A DNA stretch of 64,000 nucleotides, taken from contig NZ_JABBPC010000036.1 of NCBI RefSeq assembly GCF_012927485.1, positions 235,996 to 299,995 of the forward strand, written 5' to 3'. Positions 56,259 through 64,000 of this stretch are shown here, piece after piece. This DNA is from Polaromonas sp. (lineage in GTDB: Bacteria; Pseudomonadota; Gammaproteobacteria; Burkholderiales; Burkholderiaceae_C). The translations under genes were made by a program, and so were the position numbers. Each line of letters begins with the position of its first letter. Within the stretch, counting starts at the first letter, position 1. Below the pieces are notes generated by a model that did no database searches, was not told the origin of the DNA, and saw only the letters and a list, made by a program, of their open reading frames with translations.

Positions 56259-57416
56259 TCATTGCGGAACCTTGGGGCGCTGTCGCTTACCGGGCGTTAC
56301 CGGAATTTCAGTCTGATTGTCCTTGCGCAGCACGGTCAGCGGTGACGGTGTGCCGGGTTTAAGCGCTGCGACGGCGGTTAGCAGCTGGCTCACGTTGCCA
56401 ACCGACTTTCCATTGACGGCCGTGATGACGTCGCCCGGTCGTATGCCTGCCTGCGCGGCCGGGCCGTTTTGCAGCACGCCGGTGATGATCACCCCTCCCG
56501 CCTTTACGGCGCTCGGTTTGATGTTGAAGGTTTCTGCCAATTCGGGGTTCAGGTCCTGCGGCTCAACGCCGATCCAGCCGCGTGTGACCTGACCGTCTTT
56601 AACAATGCCTTCCAGCACCTGTTTCGCCGTGGACACGGGAATGGCGAAACCGATACCCATTGAGCCGCCTGAGCGCGAGTAAATCGCCGTATTTATGCCC
56701 ATCAGATTGCCGTTCACATCGACCAACGCGCCGCCCGAGTTCCCGGGGTTAATGGCGGCATCGGTCTGGATGAAGTTCTCGAACGTGTTAATGCCGAGTT
56801 GGTTTCGACCCAGTGCGCTCACGATGCCGCCGGTTACGGTCTGGCCCACGCCAAACGGGTTGCCAATGGCCAGCACCGGATCGCCGACCTGCAGTGCGTC
56901 CGAATTGCCCAGGACGATGACTGGCAGTTTGTCCAGATCGATTTTGAGAATGGCCAAATCGGTGTCTGGATCGGTGCCGATCACTTGGGCCTTGGCCTTG
57001 CGGGTGTCGTTAAGAATCACCTCAATATCGTCCGCACCTTCCACTACGTGGTTGTTGGTCAATATGTAGCCGGAGGCACTGATAATGACGCCGCTACCCA
57101 AGCCGCTCTGAGGCTCCCCAGAGCTCTTGTCGCCAAAGAAAAACTTGAACCAAGGATCGTCTGCGTTCGGGTTTTTGGCTGCAGCTTTGCTGGTGTTAAT
57201 GCTGACCACCGCCGCCGAGGCCTGCTTTGCGGCCAGGGCGAAACTTCCGACCGGGGCGCCCCCGCGCGGCGCGATGCTGGCAGGTGCTTGAATGACTGCT
57301 ACACCGCGCAGAGAGGCCCCTCTGTCCAGCCACTGCGGCTTCAGTGTGGCCACCACAAAATAAGCCGCCAGCACAACGGTGACGGTTTGGGAAAACAGGA
57401 GCCAAGTGCGCTTCAT
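56259..57416 (-). CDS. DegQ/DegS-like serine protease, membrane anchored
   Basis: 385-aa trypsin-like HtrA-family protease of the periplasm. One N-terminal hydrophobic anchor (WLLFSQTVTVVLAAYFVVA) precedes the protease domain with His in LTNNHVVEGA, Asp in DPDTDLAILK and Ser in NPGNSGGALVD, and a single PDZ domain (GVIITGVLQNGPAAQAGIRPGDVITAVNG). One PDZ plus an anchor resembles DegS more than DegP. The ATG at 57416 gives a family-like start (MKRTWLLFSQ); the longer track ORF adds 180 unrelated residues. No Shine-Dalgarno seen. A role in envelope protein quality control is likely. Confidence 0.92.
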   Translation of the reverse strand: MKRTWLLFSQTVTVVLAAYFVVATLKPQWLDRGASLRGVAVIQAPASIAPRGGAPVGSFALAAKQASAAVVSINTSKAAAKNPNADDPWFKFFFGDKSSGEPQSGLGSGVIISASGYILTNNHVVEGADDIEVILNDTRKAKAQVIGTDPDTDLAILKIDLDKLPVIVLGNSDALQVGDPVLAIGNPFGVGQTVTGGIVSALGRNQLGINTFENFIQTDAAINPGNSGGALVDVNGNLMGINTAIYSRSGGSMGIGFAIPVSTAKQVLEGIVKDGQVTRGWIGVEPQDLNPELAETFNIKPSAVKAGGVIITGVLQNGPAAQAGIRPGDVITAVNGKSVGNVSQLLTAVAALKPGTPSPLTVLRKDNQTEIPVTPGKRQRPKVPQ

Positions 57417-57605
57417 GGGTGAAAGAGTGGTCAGTTGGCCATTAAAAAGGGATTGAACGGTATGCAGCCGCGTCGGATTGAAGTACGGGCTGCATGACCG
57501 TATTGTGCCCGCAAGCCGGCGAGGACGCGTCCGAACCTGTGTGCACCAGGTCCGTAATATATCCAAAAAACTTTTGTGCCCTCCACCTCCTGAGACAATC
57601 AGCGC

Positions 57606-58376
57606 ATGAGCACCAACCGACAGGATTTGCTGCACGCCTTTGATGCGCTGTTGCAGCCCGCGCGCTTCAAGGACTATGGCCCCAACGGCCTGCAGGTGGA
57701 GGGGCGACTGCGGATAGGGAAAATTGTGTCCGGCGTGACTGCGAGTCGGGCCCTGATCGAAGCCGCCATCGAAGCGCAGGCCGATGCGATTTTTGTGCAC
57801 CACGGTCTTTTCTGGCAGGGGCAAGACGGCTGCGTGACGGGATGGATGAAGCAGCGTTTGGCCCTCCTGTTGGCCCACGACATTAACCTGTTTGCCTACC
57901 ATCTGCCGCTGGATGCCCACCCGGTATGGGGCAACAACGCGCAATTGGGCCTGCAACTCGGTTTAAAAGCCAGCGCACGGTTTGGCGAGCAGGATTTGGG
58001 TTTTCTTGGAGTTCGGGCGGATGGCGGCCAATTTGCCAGCGCCGCTGCGCTGGCTGATCACGTTAAAACTGTATTGGATCGATCTTTTGTATATCTCGTA
58101 CAAGCTGCAGGAGTGGTTGGTGCTGTACAAAACATAGCGTGGTGTACCGGCGGGGGGCAAGGGTACTTTGAGGCCGCGATAGCGGCGGGCGCGGAGGCCT
58201 TCATTACCGGCGAGATATCCGAACCGCAAGCGCACTACGCGCGCGAGATGGGCGTAGCCTTCATCGCGTGCGGTCACCATGCGTCAGAGCGTTTTGGTGC
58301 CCCCGCATTGGCGGGGCATGTCGCGGCAGAGCTCGGCCTGACCCACCAATTTATCGATATTGACAACCCTGCCTGA
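57606..58376 (+). CDS. Nif3-like dinuclear metal-centre protein (YbgI family)
   Basis: 256-aa NIF3/DUF34-family protein. Metal-binding motifs are FVHHGLFW, YHLPLDAHP and ACGHHASERFG, with YGPNGLQVEG near the N-terminus. The biochemical role of the family is unsettled; GTP cyclohydrolase-like and housekeeping metal roles have been suggested. Divergent from the protease gene across 189 nt; pdxA follows after 24 nt. Confidence 0.9.
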   Translation: MSTNRQDLLHAFDALLQPARFKDYGPNGLQVEGRLRIGKIVSGVTASRALIEAAIEAQADAIFVHHGLFWQGQDGCVTGWMKQRLALLLAHDINLFAYHLPLDAHPVWGNNAQLGLQLGLKASARFGEQDLGFLGVRADGGQFASAAALADHVKTVLDRSFVYLVQAAGVVGAVQNIAWCTGGGQGYFEAAIAAGAEAFITGEISEPQAHYAREMGVAFIACGHHASERFGAPALAGHVAAELGLTHQFIDIDNPA

Positions 58377-58400
58377 CACCGCTCGTGCAACCAAGCCAAC

Positions 58401-59453
58401 ATGACTAAACCCCTGCTCATTACCATGGGCGATGCTGCTGGCATCGGCCCTGAAATTATCGCCAAAGCTTTTCGGGATTGGCCTGTCGACTTGGCGTGTT
58501 GTGTCGTCGTAGGTGACGTGGCCACCTTGCGTCGCGCTGCCGCGCTGACAGCCGCGCCACTGGCTTTGCCGGTAGCGCAGCTCGATAACTTGAACGAAGT
58601 CTCCTCCATCCCGCCGCGCTGTATTCCCGTGCTGCAAAGATGTGATCTGCTTGCGCCTGTCCCTTATGGGCTGGTGAGTGTTTTGGCTGGAAAAGCTGCG
58701 GGCGACTGTATTGTCTGGGCGGCCCGCGCCGTCCTCGCGGGGGAAGCGGCGGGTATGGTGACCGCTCCAATTCACAAGGCGGCCCTGGCCGCTGCCGGGG
58801 GGCGAATGGCAGGTTTTCCCGGCCATACAGAGCTGCTGCAAGCAGAAGCCGCTGCGTTCCTGGGTCGGGCGCTCAGTGAGGTTCCGGTGCGCATGATGCT
58901 GGCCAATGACGAACTGAAAACCGTGCTGGTCAGTATTCACCTGTCGTTGAGGCGGGCCATTGAGGCCGTGACTTTTGACAACGTGCTGCAGACGTTGCAG
59001 ATCACGCACCGGGCTATGGGCGCCAGCTTGGGGCGGCCGCCCCGCATCGCGGTGGCAGGCCTGAATCCGCATGCGGGTGAGGGCGGCCTGTTTGGTACCG
59101 AGGAGCAATTCATCATTGCCCCCGCCATTGCCGCTGCCACTGACGAAGGCTTGCACGTCAGTGGCCCGTTTGCGCCTGATACCGTTTTCATGCGGGCACG
59201 TAATACCCTACGTAAACCCGGTGAATTTGACGTGGTGGTCGCGATGTACCACGACCAAGGGTTGATTCCCGTTAAATATTTGGGCGTAGAGCAGGGCGTG
59301 AACGTCACGCTGGGCCTGCCTCTGGTGCGAACCAGCCCAGACCATGGCACTGCGTTTGATATTGCCGGGACCGGCCGGGCCGACCCTTCCAGTCTGGTCG
59401 CCGCTATCCGAACGGCGCGCCGGCTGGCGGAAAAGTCAAATCGGGCGGCTTAA
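58401..59453 (+). CDS. pdxA: 4-hydroxythreonine-4-phosphate dehydrogenase
   Basis: 350-aa NAD-dependent enzyme of pyridoxal phosphate synthesis. Motifs are MGDAAGIGPEI, TAPIHKAALAAAGG, FPGHTELL, LNPHAGEGGLFGTEE and MYHDQGLIPVKYL, covering the substrate and divalent metal sites. It is convergent with mscL (42-nt gap). Confidence 0.95.
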   Translation: MTKPLLITMGDAAGIGPEIIAKAFRDWPVDLACCVVVGDVATLRRAAALTAAPLALPVAQLDNLNEVSSIPPRCIPVLQRCDLLAPVPYGLVSVLAGKAAGDCIVWAARAVLAGEAAGMVTAPIHKAALAAAGGRMAGFPGHTELLQAEAAAFLGRALSEVPVRMMLANDELKTVLVSIHLSLRRAIEAVTFDNVLQTLQITHRAMGASLGRPPRIAVAGLNPHAGEGGLFGTEEQFIIAPAIAAATDEGLHVSGPFAPDTVFMRARNTLRKPGEFDVVVAMYHDQGLIPVKYLGVEQGVNVTLGLPLVRTSPDHGTAFDIAGTGRADPSSLVAAIRTARRLAEKSNRAA

Positions 59454-59495
59454 CTGATCGCGACGGCACCAATTCAGTTGCCTACAGTTCAAGCT

Positions 59496-59915
59496 CTAGC
59501 GTTTAAGGCTGTCGCGAATTTCGCGCAACAGAAGGATGTTTTCGGCAGGTGCCGAAGGCGCGGCTTCGCCTTGGCGCTTGAGCCGGTTGATCTGCCTGAC
59601 CATCAGAAAAATGATGAAAGCCAAGATGGCAAAGTTGACCGCTACCGTGATAAAGCTACCGTACGCCAGCACCGGAACGCCCGCTTTTTTCAGCGCGTCC
59701 AGTGTCCTCACGGTCCCGGGCGGTACGCTGCCCATGACCATGAACAGATTGGAAAAATCCAGCTTCCCCACCACTGCGCCGATCGCCGGCATGATCAGAT
59801 CTCCCACCATGGACTCGACAATCTTGCCAAACGCGCCCCCGATGATCACGCCTACGGCGAGATCAATTACATTGCCTTTGACGGCAAATTCCTTGAATTC
59901 CTGGACCATTCCCAT
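59496..59915 (-). CDS. mscL: Large-conductance mechanosensitive channel
   Basis: 139-aa pentameric channel subunit that opens on hypo-osmotic shock. The amphipathic N-terminus [30 protein letters not shown] leads into TM1; TM2 is [18 protein letters not shown], and a charged C-terminal helix ends the protein. The first ATG (59915) is used because AGGAGA lies 7 nt upstream; a second ATG is two codons later. Divergent from petA. Confidence 0.96.
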   Translation of the reverse strand: MGMVQEFKEFAVKGNVIDLAVGVIIGGAFGKIVESMVGDLIMPAIGAVVGKLDFSNLFMVMGSVPPGTVRTLDALKKAGVPVLAYGSFITVAVNFAILAFIIFLMVRQINRLKRQGEAAPSAPAENILLLREIRDSLKR

Positions 59916-60103
59916 GAGGTTCTCCTGCTATTGATGGTTTTTTGTTGATCGTGCTTGGCGATCTCAGGCCGGTGATTATCACGGCTAAGGGGATTCGGGC
60001 CGCCATCGTGCAGCATTGTTCCAAACGAAGCGGCAACTGCCTCAAAAGCCCACAGTTGGGAGTTCCCTGGCAAGCCCAAGTGGCTCGCGACCAGCGGTCT
60101 TCT

Positions 60104-60133
60104 TTGAGAAACGGCTTCGCTCTCCGCTACAAT
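60104..60133 (+). promoter_or_regulatory. Candidate sigma-70 promoter of petABC
   Basis: TTGAGA, 18-nt spacer, TACAAT, with each hexamer matching consensus at five of six positions, 52 nt upstream of the petA ATG. It is the best-formed promoter seen in the window and lies in the 269-nt mscL-petA divergent gap. Confidence 0.65.
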
Positions 60134-60184
60134 CATCGGTTGATCCTCGTATGCCTTTTTCAAGCAAGTTCTTGAAGGACCTTC

Positions 60185-60811
60185 ATGACCCAAGCAAGTG
60201 TAATTGGTGTGCCCCAAGGCACTACTATCGATAAAGATAAAAGAAACTGGATCGTAGCCACGTGTGCCATGGGTGGCGCGGGCGTCGCGGCGGTTGCCGT
60301 TCCCTTTGTCAGCTCCTTCGAGCCCTCTGAAAAAGCCAAAGCAACGGGAGCCGCGGTGGAAGTCGATATTTCAGCCTTGAAACCAGGCGAAAAAATGACG
60401 GTAGAGTGGCGCGGCAAGCCCGTGTGGATTGTCAGAAGAACGCCCGAAGAACTGGCAACTTTGCCAAAACTGGATGGTTTGCTGGCCGACCCCAAGTCCG
60501 AGCGCAAGCTGCCAGACTGGACGCCTGCATACGCCCTCAACGAAAACCGCTCCATCAAACCCGAAACACTGGTAGTGGTGGGTATTTGCCCGCACCTTGG
60601 TTGTTCGCCCTCGGATAAGTTTAAAACCGGCCCGCAACCGTCGTTGCCGGATGACTGGGCCGGGGGCTGGCTCTGCCCCTGCCATGGTTCCACTTTTGAT
60701 ATGGCTGGCCGCGTTTACAAAAACAAGCCTTCACCCGACAATCTGGAAGTGCCGCCGCATAAGTACCTGTCAGCCACAAGGCTGCTGATCGGTGACGATA
60801 AAAAGGCCTGA
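60185..60811 (+). CDS. petA: Ubiquinol-cytochrome c reductase Rieske iron-sulfur subunit
   Basis: 208-aa Rieske subunit of the bc1 complex. The [2Fe-2S] ligands are Cys135 and His137 (CPHLGC) and Cys164 and His167 (CPCHGS), with Cys140/Cys166 for the disulfide. The N-terminal anchor (WIVATCAMGGAGVAAVAVPF) is preceded by KRN, a variant of the twin-arginine motif (KR instead of RR). GAAGGACC precedes the ATG. First gene of petABC. Confidence 0.96.
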   Translation: MTQASVIGVPQGTTIDKDKRNWIVATCAMGGAGVAAVAVPFVSSFEPSEKAKATGAAVEVDISALKPGEKMTVEWRGKPVWIVRRTPEELATLPKLDGLLADPKSERKLPDWTPAYALNENRSIKPETLVVVGICPHLGCSPSDKFKTGPQPSLPDDWAGGWLCPCHGSTFDMAGRVYKNKPSPDNLEVPPHKYLSATRLLIGDDKKA

Positions 60812-60915
60812 AGGCCACAAACTCCTTCGCAAGACCTTGCAGCCAGCGTCTGAACCCTGTCTCACGCCACAATAGCAGGCGCTTGCCAAAGAACTCCACC
60901 AAACCAGGATCAGTT

Positions 60916-62325
60916 ATGGCTGAATTCAAAGAAATTTCTCAAGATGCTCCGTTCGCTGCCAAAGCGATGAACTGGGTCGACAACCGTTTCCCCGCCAGCA
61001 AGCTCTTTAAAGAGCACATGAGCGAATACTATGCACCGAAAAACTTCAATTTTTGGTATGTATTTGGCTCGCTCGCACTGCTTGTACTGGTCATTCAGAT
61101 CGTCACCGGCATTTTCCTGACGATGCACTACAAGGCGGATGCGGCCCTTGCGTTCGGCTCTGTCGAATACATCATGCGTGATGTGCCGTGGGGCTGGCTG
61201 ATTCGCTACATGCACTCCACAGGTGCTTCAGCCTTCTTTATCGTCGTCTACATGCACATGTTCCGGGGTTTGCTGTACGGCAGTTATCGGAAGCCGCGAG
61301 AGTTGATCTGGGTTTTCGGTTGCGCAATTTTTCTGGCGCTGATGGCGGAAGCGTTTATGGGTTACCTTTTGCCTTGGGGTCAGATGAGCTACTGGGGCGC
61401 CCAGGTGATCGTGAACCTGTTTGCCGCCATCCCATTTATCGGCCCCGACCTGGCGCTTTTGATCCGCGGCGACTATGTGATTGGTGATGCGACCTTGAAT
61501 CGTTTCTTCTCGTTCCACGTGATTGCCGTACCGCTGGTGCTGCTGGGCTTGGTAGTTGCGCACATCATTGCGTTACACGAAGTGGGCTCCAATAACCCTG
61601 ACGGTGTTGAGATCAAAGGCCCGAACGCACCGCGCGATGCCAACGGTCACCCGCTGGACGGCATTCCGTTCCATCCGTACTACTCGGTGCACGACATCTT
61701 CTTCGTGTGTCTGTTCCTGATGATCTTTACGGCCATCATCTTCTTCGCGCCAGAGTTCGGCGGATACTTCCTCGAGTACAACAATTTCATCCCTGCCGAC
61801 CCGCTGCAAACTCCTTTGCATATTGCCCCCGTCTGGTATTTCACACCTTATTACTCTATGTTGCGAGCCATTACTGGCGAGATGATGTACGCGCTCATTG
61901 CCTGCGTGCTTGCGGGTGCGGTGCTGGGTGTGGTCAAGGCGAAAATCGGTATTTTGTTTAAGGCTGTCATCGTGGGTGCTACGGTGGCGGTAGTCGCTGC
62001 CATGCTGACCATTGATGCCAAGTTCTGGGGCGTGGTGGTGATGGGTGGTGCTGTCGTCATCCTGTTCTTCCTGCCCTGGTTGGACAATAGCGAGGTCAAA
62101 TCTATCCGTTATCGTCCGAGTTGGAACAAGTACCTGTACGGGATTTTCGTCATCAACTTTTTCGTGCTGGGCTATCTTGGCGTGCAGCCACCTTCAGCGC
62201 TTGGTGGACGGCTGTCTCAGATCGGCACCCTGTTCTATTTCGGCTTCTTTCTGCTGATGCCGTGGTGGAGCCGACTGGGCACGTTCAAACCCGTCCCGAA
62301 CCGCGTGACGTTTGCCGCCCACTGA
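60916..62325 (+). CDS. petB: Cytochrome b subunit of bc1 complex
   Basis: 469-aa membrane subunit that oxidises ubiquinol. Haem-ligand His residues lie in RYMHSTGASAFFIVVYMHMFRG and FHVIAVPLVLLGLVVAHIIALHE. The Qo loop reads PVWY (residues 305-308) in place of the more familiar PEWY. ATG at 60916 (AGGA upstream) is chosen; the track GTG/ATG alternative at 60883 adds 11 unlikely residues. The C-terminal region is longer than mitochondrial cytochrome b, as in other betaproteobacteria. Confidence 0.96.
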   Translation: MAEFKEISQDAPFAAKAMNWVDNRFPASKLFKEHMSEYYAPKNFNFWYVFGSLALLVLVIQIVTGIFLTMHYKADAALAFGSVEYIMRDVPWGWLIRYMHSTGASAFFIVVYMHMFRGLLYGSYRKPRELIWVFGCAIFLALMAEAFMGYLLPWGQMSYWGAQVIVNLFAAIPFIGPDLALLIRGDYVIGDATLNRFFSFHVIAVPLVLLGLVVAHIIALHEVGSNNPDGVEIKGPNAPRDANGHPLDGIPFHPYYSVHDIFFVCLFLMIFTAIIFFAPEFGGYFLEYNNFIPADPLQTPLHIAPVWYFTPYYSMLRAITGEMMYALIACVLAGAVLGVVKAKIGILFKAVIVGATVAVVAAMLTIDAKFWGVVVMGGAVVILFFLPWLDNSEVKSIRYRPSWNKYLYGIFVINFFVLGYLGVQPPSALGGRLSQIGTLFYFGFFLLMPWWSRLGTFKPVPNRVTFAAH

Positions 62326-62341
62326 GCTGGAGACCTACACA

Positions 62342-63097
62342 ATGAAAAAATTCATTTTCGCCTTGATTACAACGGTTGGCCTGGTCGCGGGTGCGCAGGC
62401 TGCGGAGGGTGGCTTCGCCTGGGACAAAGCGCCCAGCAAGACCAACGACCTGGCTTCACTGCAAAACGGGGCTAAGCTTTTTGTCAACTACTGCCTGAAC
62501 TGTCACTCGGCCGCCTTCATGCGCTTCAACCGCCTGAAAGACCTCGGCCTGACCGATCAGCAAATCAAGGAAAACCTGCTCTTCACCACCGATAAAGTCG
62601 GTGAAACGATGAAATCCGCGATTGACCCAAAACAGGCGAAAGCGTGGTTTGGCGCTAACCCGCCTGATCTGACGGTGATTGCCCGTTCGCGTTCTGGCGC
62701 TGGTGGGTCGGGTGCCGATTACCTTTACACGTATCTCCGGACCTTCTACCGCGACGATACCAAAGCCACTGGCTGGAACAACATGGCTTTCCCCAACGCG
62801 GCTATGCCGCACGTGCTGTGGGAATTGCAGGGTGAGCGCAAGCCGGTGTACTTAGAGCAAGAAGAGCATGGTCATAAGGTGTCGGTCTTGAAGGGATGGC
62901 AGCAAGTTACGCCCGGCACCCTGACGCCGCTCCAATATGACCAGACTATAGGGGACCTCGTGGGTTATCTGCAGTGGATGGGCGAGCCAGCCCAAAATAC
63001 CCGGGTACGTGTCGGGGTTTGGGTACTGATTTTTCTTCTTGGCTTGACGTTTGTCGCGTGGCGCTTGAATGCGGCGTTCTGGAAAGACATCAAGTAA
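62342..63097 (+). CDS. petC: Cytochrome c1 subunit of bc1 complex
   Basis: 251-aa membrane-anchored c-type cytochrome. A cleavable signal (FALITTVGLVAGAQA) precedes the haem motif CLNCH (51-55); the Met ligand is probably in NAAMPHVLWE. The C-terminal anchor is VGVWVLIFLLGLTFVAWRLN. ATG at 62342 has GGAG 9 nt upstream; the track start lies inside petB. ResB/CcsB would attach its haem. Confidence 0.96.
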   Translation: MKKFIFALITTVGLVAGAQAAEGGFAWDKAPSKTNDLASLQNGAKLFVNYCLNCHSAAFMRFNRLKDLGLTDQQIKENLLFTTDKVGETMKSAIDPKQAKAWFGANPPDLTVIARSRSGAGGSGADYLYTYLRTFYRDDTKATGWNNMAFPNAAMPHVLWELQGERKPVYLEQEEHGHKVSVLKGWQQVTPGTLTPLQYDQTIGDLVGYLQWMGEPAQNTRVRVGVWVLIFLLGLTFVAWRLNAAFWKDIK

Positions 63098-63215
63098 TTT
63101 TCTCGCCGATTAATGTGCTGTGGGTGCGCTTTGGTAGGGCCCCGGCATCTTCGGAGTGGATGGCTCAAGTTTAAATTCTTAGCCTCCACTCTTTTGTTTT
63201 CAGGAGTTCCGAATC

Positions 63216-63827
63216 ATGATGGTCCTTTATTCAGGCACAACCTGCCCTTTCTCACACCGCTGCCGTTTTGTGCTTTTCGAAAAAGGCATGGATTTCGAAA
63301 TCCGCGACGTGGACCTTTACAACAAGCCCGAAGACATCAACGTGATGAATCCGTACGGACAAGTTCCGATTCTGGTCGAGCGCGACCTGATTCTGTACGA
63401 GTCGAACATCATTAACGAGTACATCGACGAGCGCTTCCCGCACCCGCAACTGATGCCTGGTGACCCGGTTGACCGCGCGCGCGTCCGGTTGTTCCTCCTG
63501 AATTTTGAAAAGGAGCTGTTCGTTCACGTCAGCGCGCTTGAATCACGTGCCTCCAAGGGAAATGACAAGGCGCTTGAAAAATCCCGTCTGCATATCCGGG
63601 ATCGTCTGACCCAGCTGGCGCCGATTTTTCTAAAAAACAAGTTCATGCTCGGTGACAATTTCTCCATGCTGGATGTGGCGATTGCACCGCTCCTTTGGCG
63701 CCTGGACTACTATGGCATCGACTTGTCTAAAAATGCCGCGCCGCTTCTGAAGTACGCTGAACGTATTTTTTCGCGACCCGCTTACATTGAAGCATTGACG
63801 CCCTCCGAGAAAGTGATGCGCAAGTAA
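63216..63827 (+). CDS. sspA: Stringent starvation protein A
   Basis: 203-aa glutathione S-transferase-fold protein that binds RNA polymerase and affects stress transcription. GST-like N-terminal segment MVLYSGTTCPFSHRCRFVL, NPYGQVPILVERDLILYESNII and a C-terminal helical domain are intact. Two consecutive ATGs occur; the first is used. It follows petC after 118 nt, as in many proteobacteria. Confidence 0.95.
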   Translation: MMVLYSGTTCPFSHRCRFVLFEKGMDFEIRDVDLYNKPEDINVMNPYGQVPILVERDLILYESNIINEYIDERFPHPQLMPGDPVDRARVRLFLLNFEKELFVHVSALESRASKGNDKALEKSRLHIRDRLTQLAPIFLKNKFMLGDNFSMLDVAIAPLLWRLDYYGIDLSKNAAPLLKYAERIFSRPAYIEALTPSEKVMRK

Positions 63828-63857
63828 TTGCCACATTAGATATCCGGAGCAAGAAGC

Positions 63858-64000
63858 TTGGCTGAATTCATGAATGCACTGGACTCCGCTTCAACGCGCC
63901 CTTACCTGATACGGGCCTTGTATGAGTGGTGCACTGACAACGGCTTCACACCGTATGTGGCCGTCTCGGTGGATGAAAGCGTTCAGGTGCCGCGGGAGTA
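63858..64000 (+). CDS. sspB: ClpXP adaptor SspB (3'-partial at window end)
   Basis: The visible 47 codons read LAEFMNALDSASTRPYLIRA...GFTPYVAVSVDESVQVPREY, the N-terminus of SspB, which delivers ssrA-tagged proteins to ClpXP. A TTG start at 63858 has GGAG 8 nt upstream; ATG at 63870 is the alternative. The rest lies outside the window. It is not in the ORF track because it runs off the end. Confidence 0.88.
   Translation, partial: MAEFMNALDSASTRPYLIRALYEWCTDNGFTPYVAVSVDESVQVPRE

Noticed and set aside
57417-57956. N-terminal extension of the DegQ-like ORF
   Set aside because: The extra 180 residues run through the divergent gap and antisense to the Nif3-like gene; the protein start MKRTWLLFSQ is family-like.
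1-64000. tRNA, rRNA, CRISPR arrays, prophage or attachment sites
   Set aside because: No cloverleaf-like segment, no regularly spaced direct repeats and no phage genes were found when reading the window.

Overview
The window is chromosomal DNA of a betaproteobacterium, most likely Burkholderiales and probably Comamonadaceae (Rhodoferax/Polaromonas-like). The assignment rests on gene order (ponA<>pilMNOPQ-aroK-aroB-dgt-gltBD-mlaFEDACB-ABC exporter-ibaG-murA-hisGDCBHAFIE-HIT-tatABC<degQ-like, petABC-sspAB), the short-form HisG, a ResB/CcsB (system II) cytochrome c maturation pair, and protein sequences recognised from memory. No database search was possible. No rRNA, tRNA, CRISPR array, prophage or intact IS element was seen.

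Layout. 1-7190 is the accessory part: a frameshifted acyltransferase-3 gene cut by the window edge, a periplasmic multicopper oxidase with a small Cys/His-containing secreted protein, and a remnant of a regulatory [NiFe]-hydrogenase module (5'-truncated hoxB, apparently intact hoxC and hoxJ). 7335-13021 carries metK, two overlapping LpxL-type acyltransferases, an epoxide-hydrolase-like enzyme, engB and a dihaem cytochrome c4. 13238-18540 holds the cytochrome c maturation pair resB-ccsB and the periplasmic methionine sulfoxide reductase msrPQ. 18592-20465 has lysA-lptM divergent from cyaY, with start codons only 12 bp apart. 20533-31502 holds ponA divergent from the type IV pilus assembly genes pilMNOPQ, then aroK, aroB and dgt. 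A RAYT-family transposase (31722-32420) sits between dgt and gltBD. 39020-46391 is the Mla phospholipid transport operon followed by an ABC-2 exporter, a BolA-family gene and murA. 46477-53540 is a complete histidine cluster except hisZ. 53556-56101 has a small membrane protein, a HIT hydrolase and tatABC, convergent with a DegQ/DegS-like protease. 57606-64000 has a Nif3-like gene, pdxA, mscL, the cytochrome bc1 operon petABC, sspA and the start of sspB.

How it fits together. Most of the window is conserved envelope and energy housekeeping: TatABC would export MsrP and the multicopper oxidase (both with twin-arginine leaders) and probably the Rieske protein; ResB/CcsB would mature cytochromes c4 and c1; Mla, LpxL, MurA, PBP1A and MscL act on the envelope; the stringent starvation genes follow petABC.

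The observations most worth checking are non-coding or decay signals. These are the truncated hydrogen sensor, a 17-nt palindrome GCTAT-N8-TAGC present four times between or at the start of genes (once over the hisD start codon), tandem terminators in front of resB, and a perfect 10-bp hairpin in the mlaA-mlaC gap. I found no convincing new multigene system.
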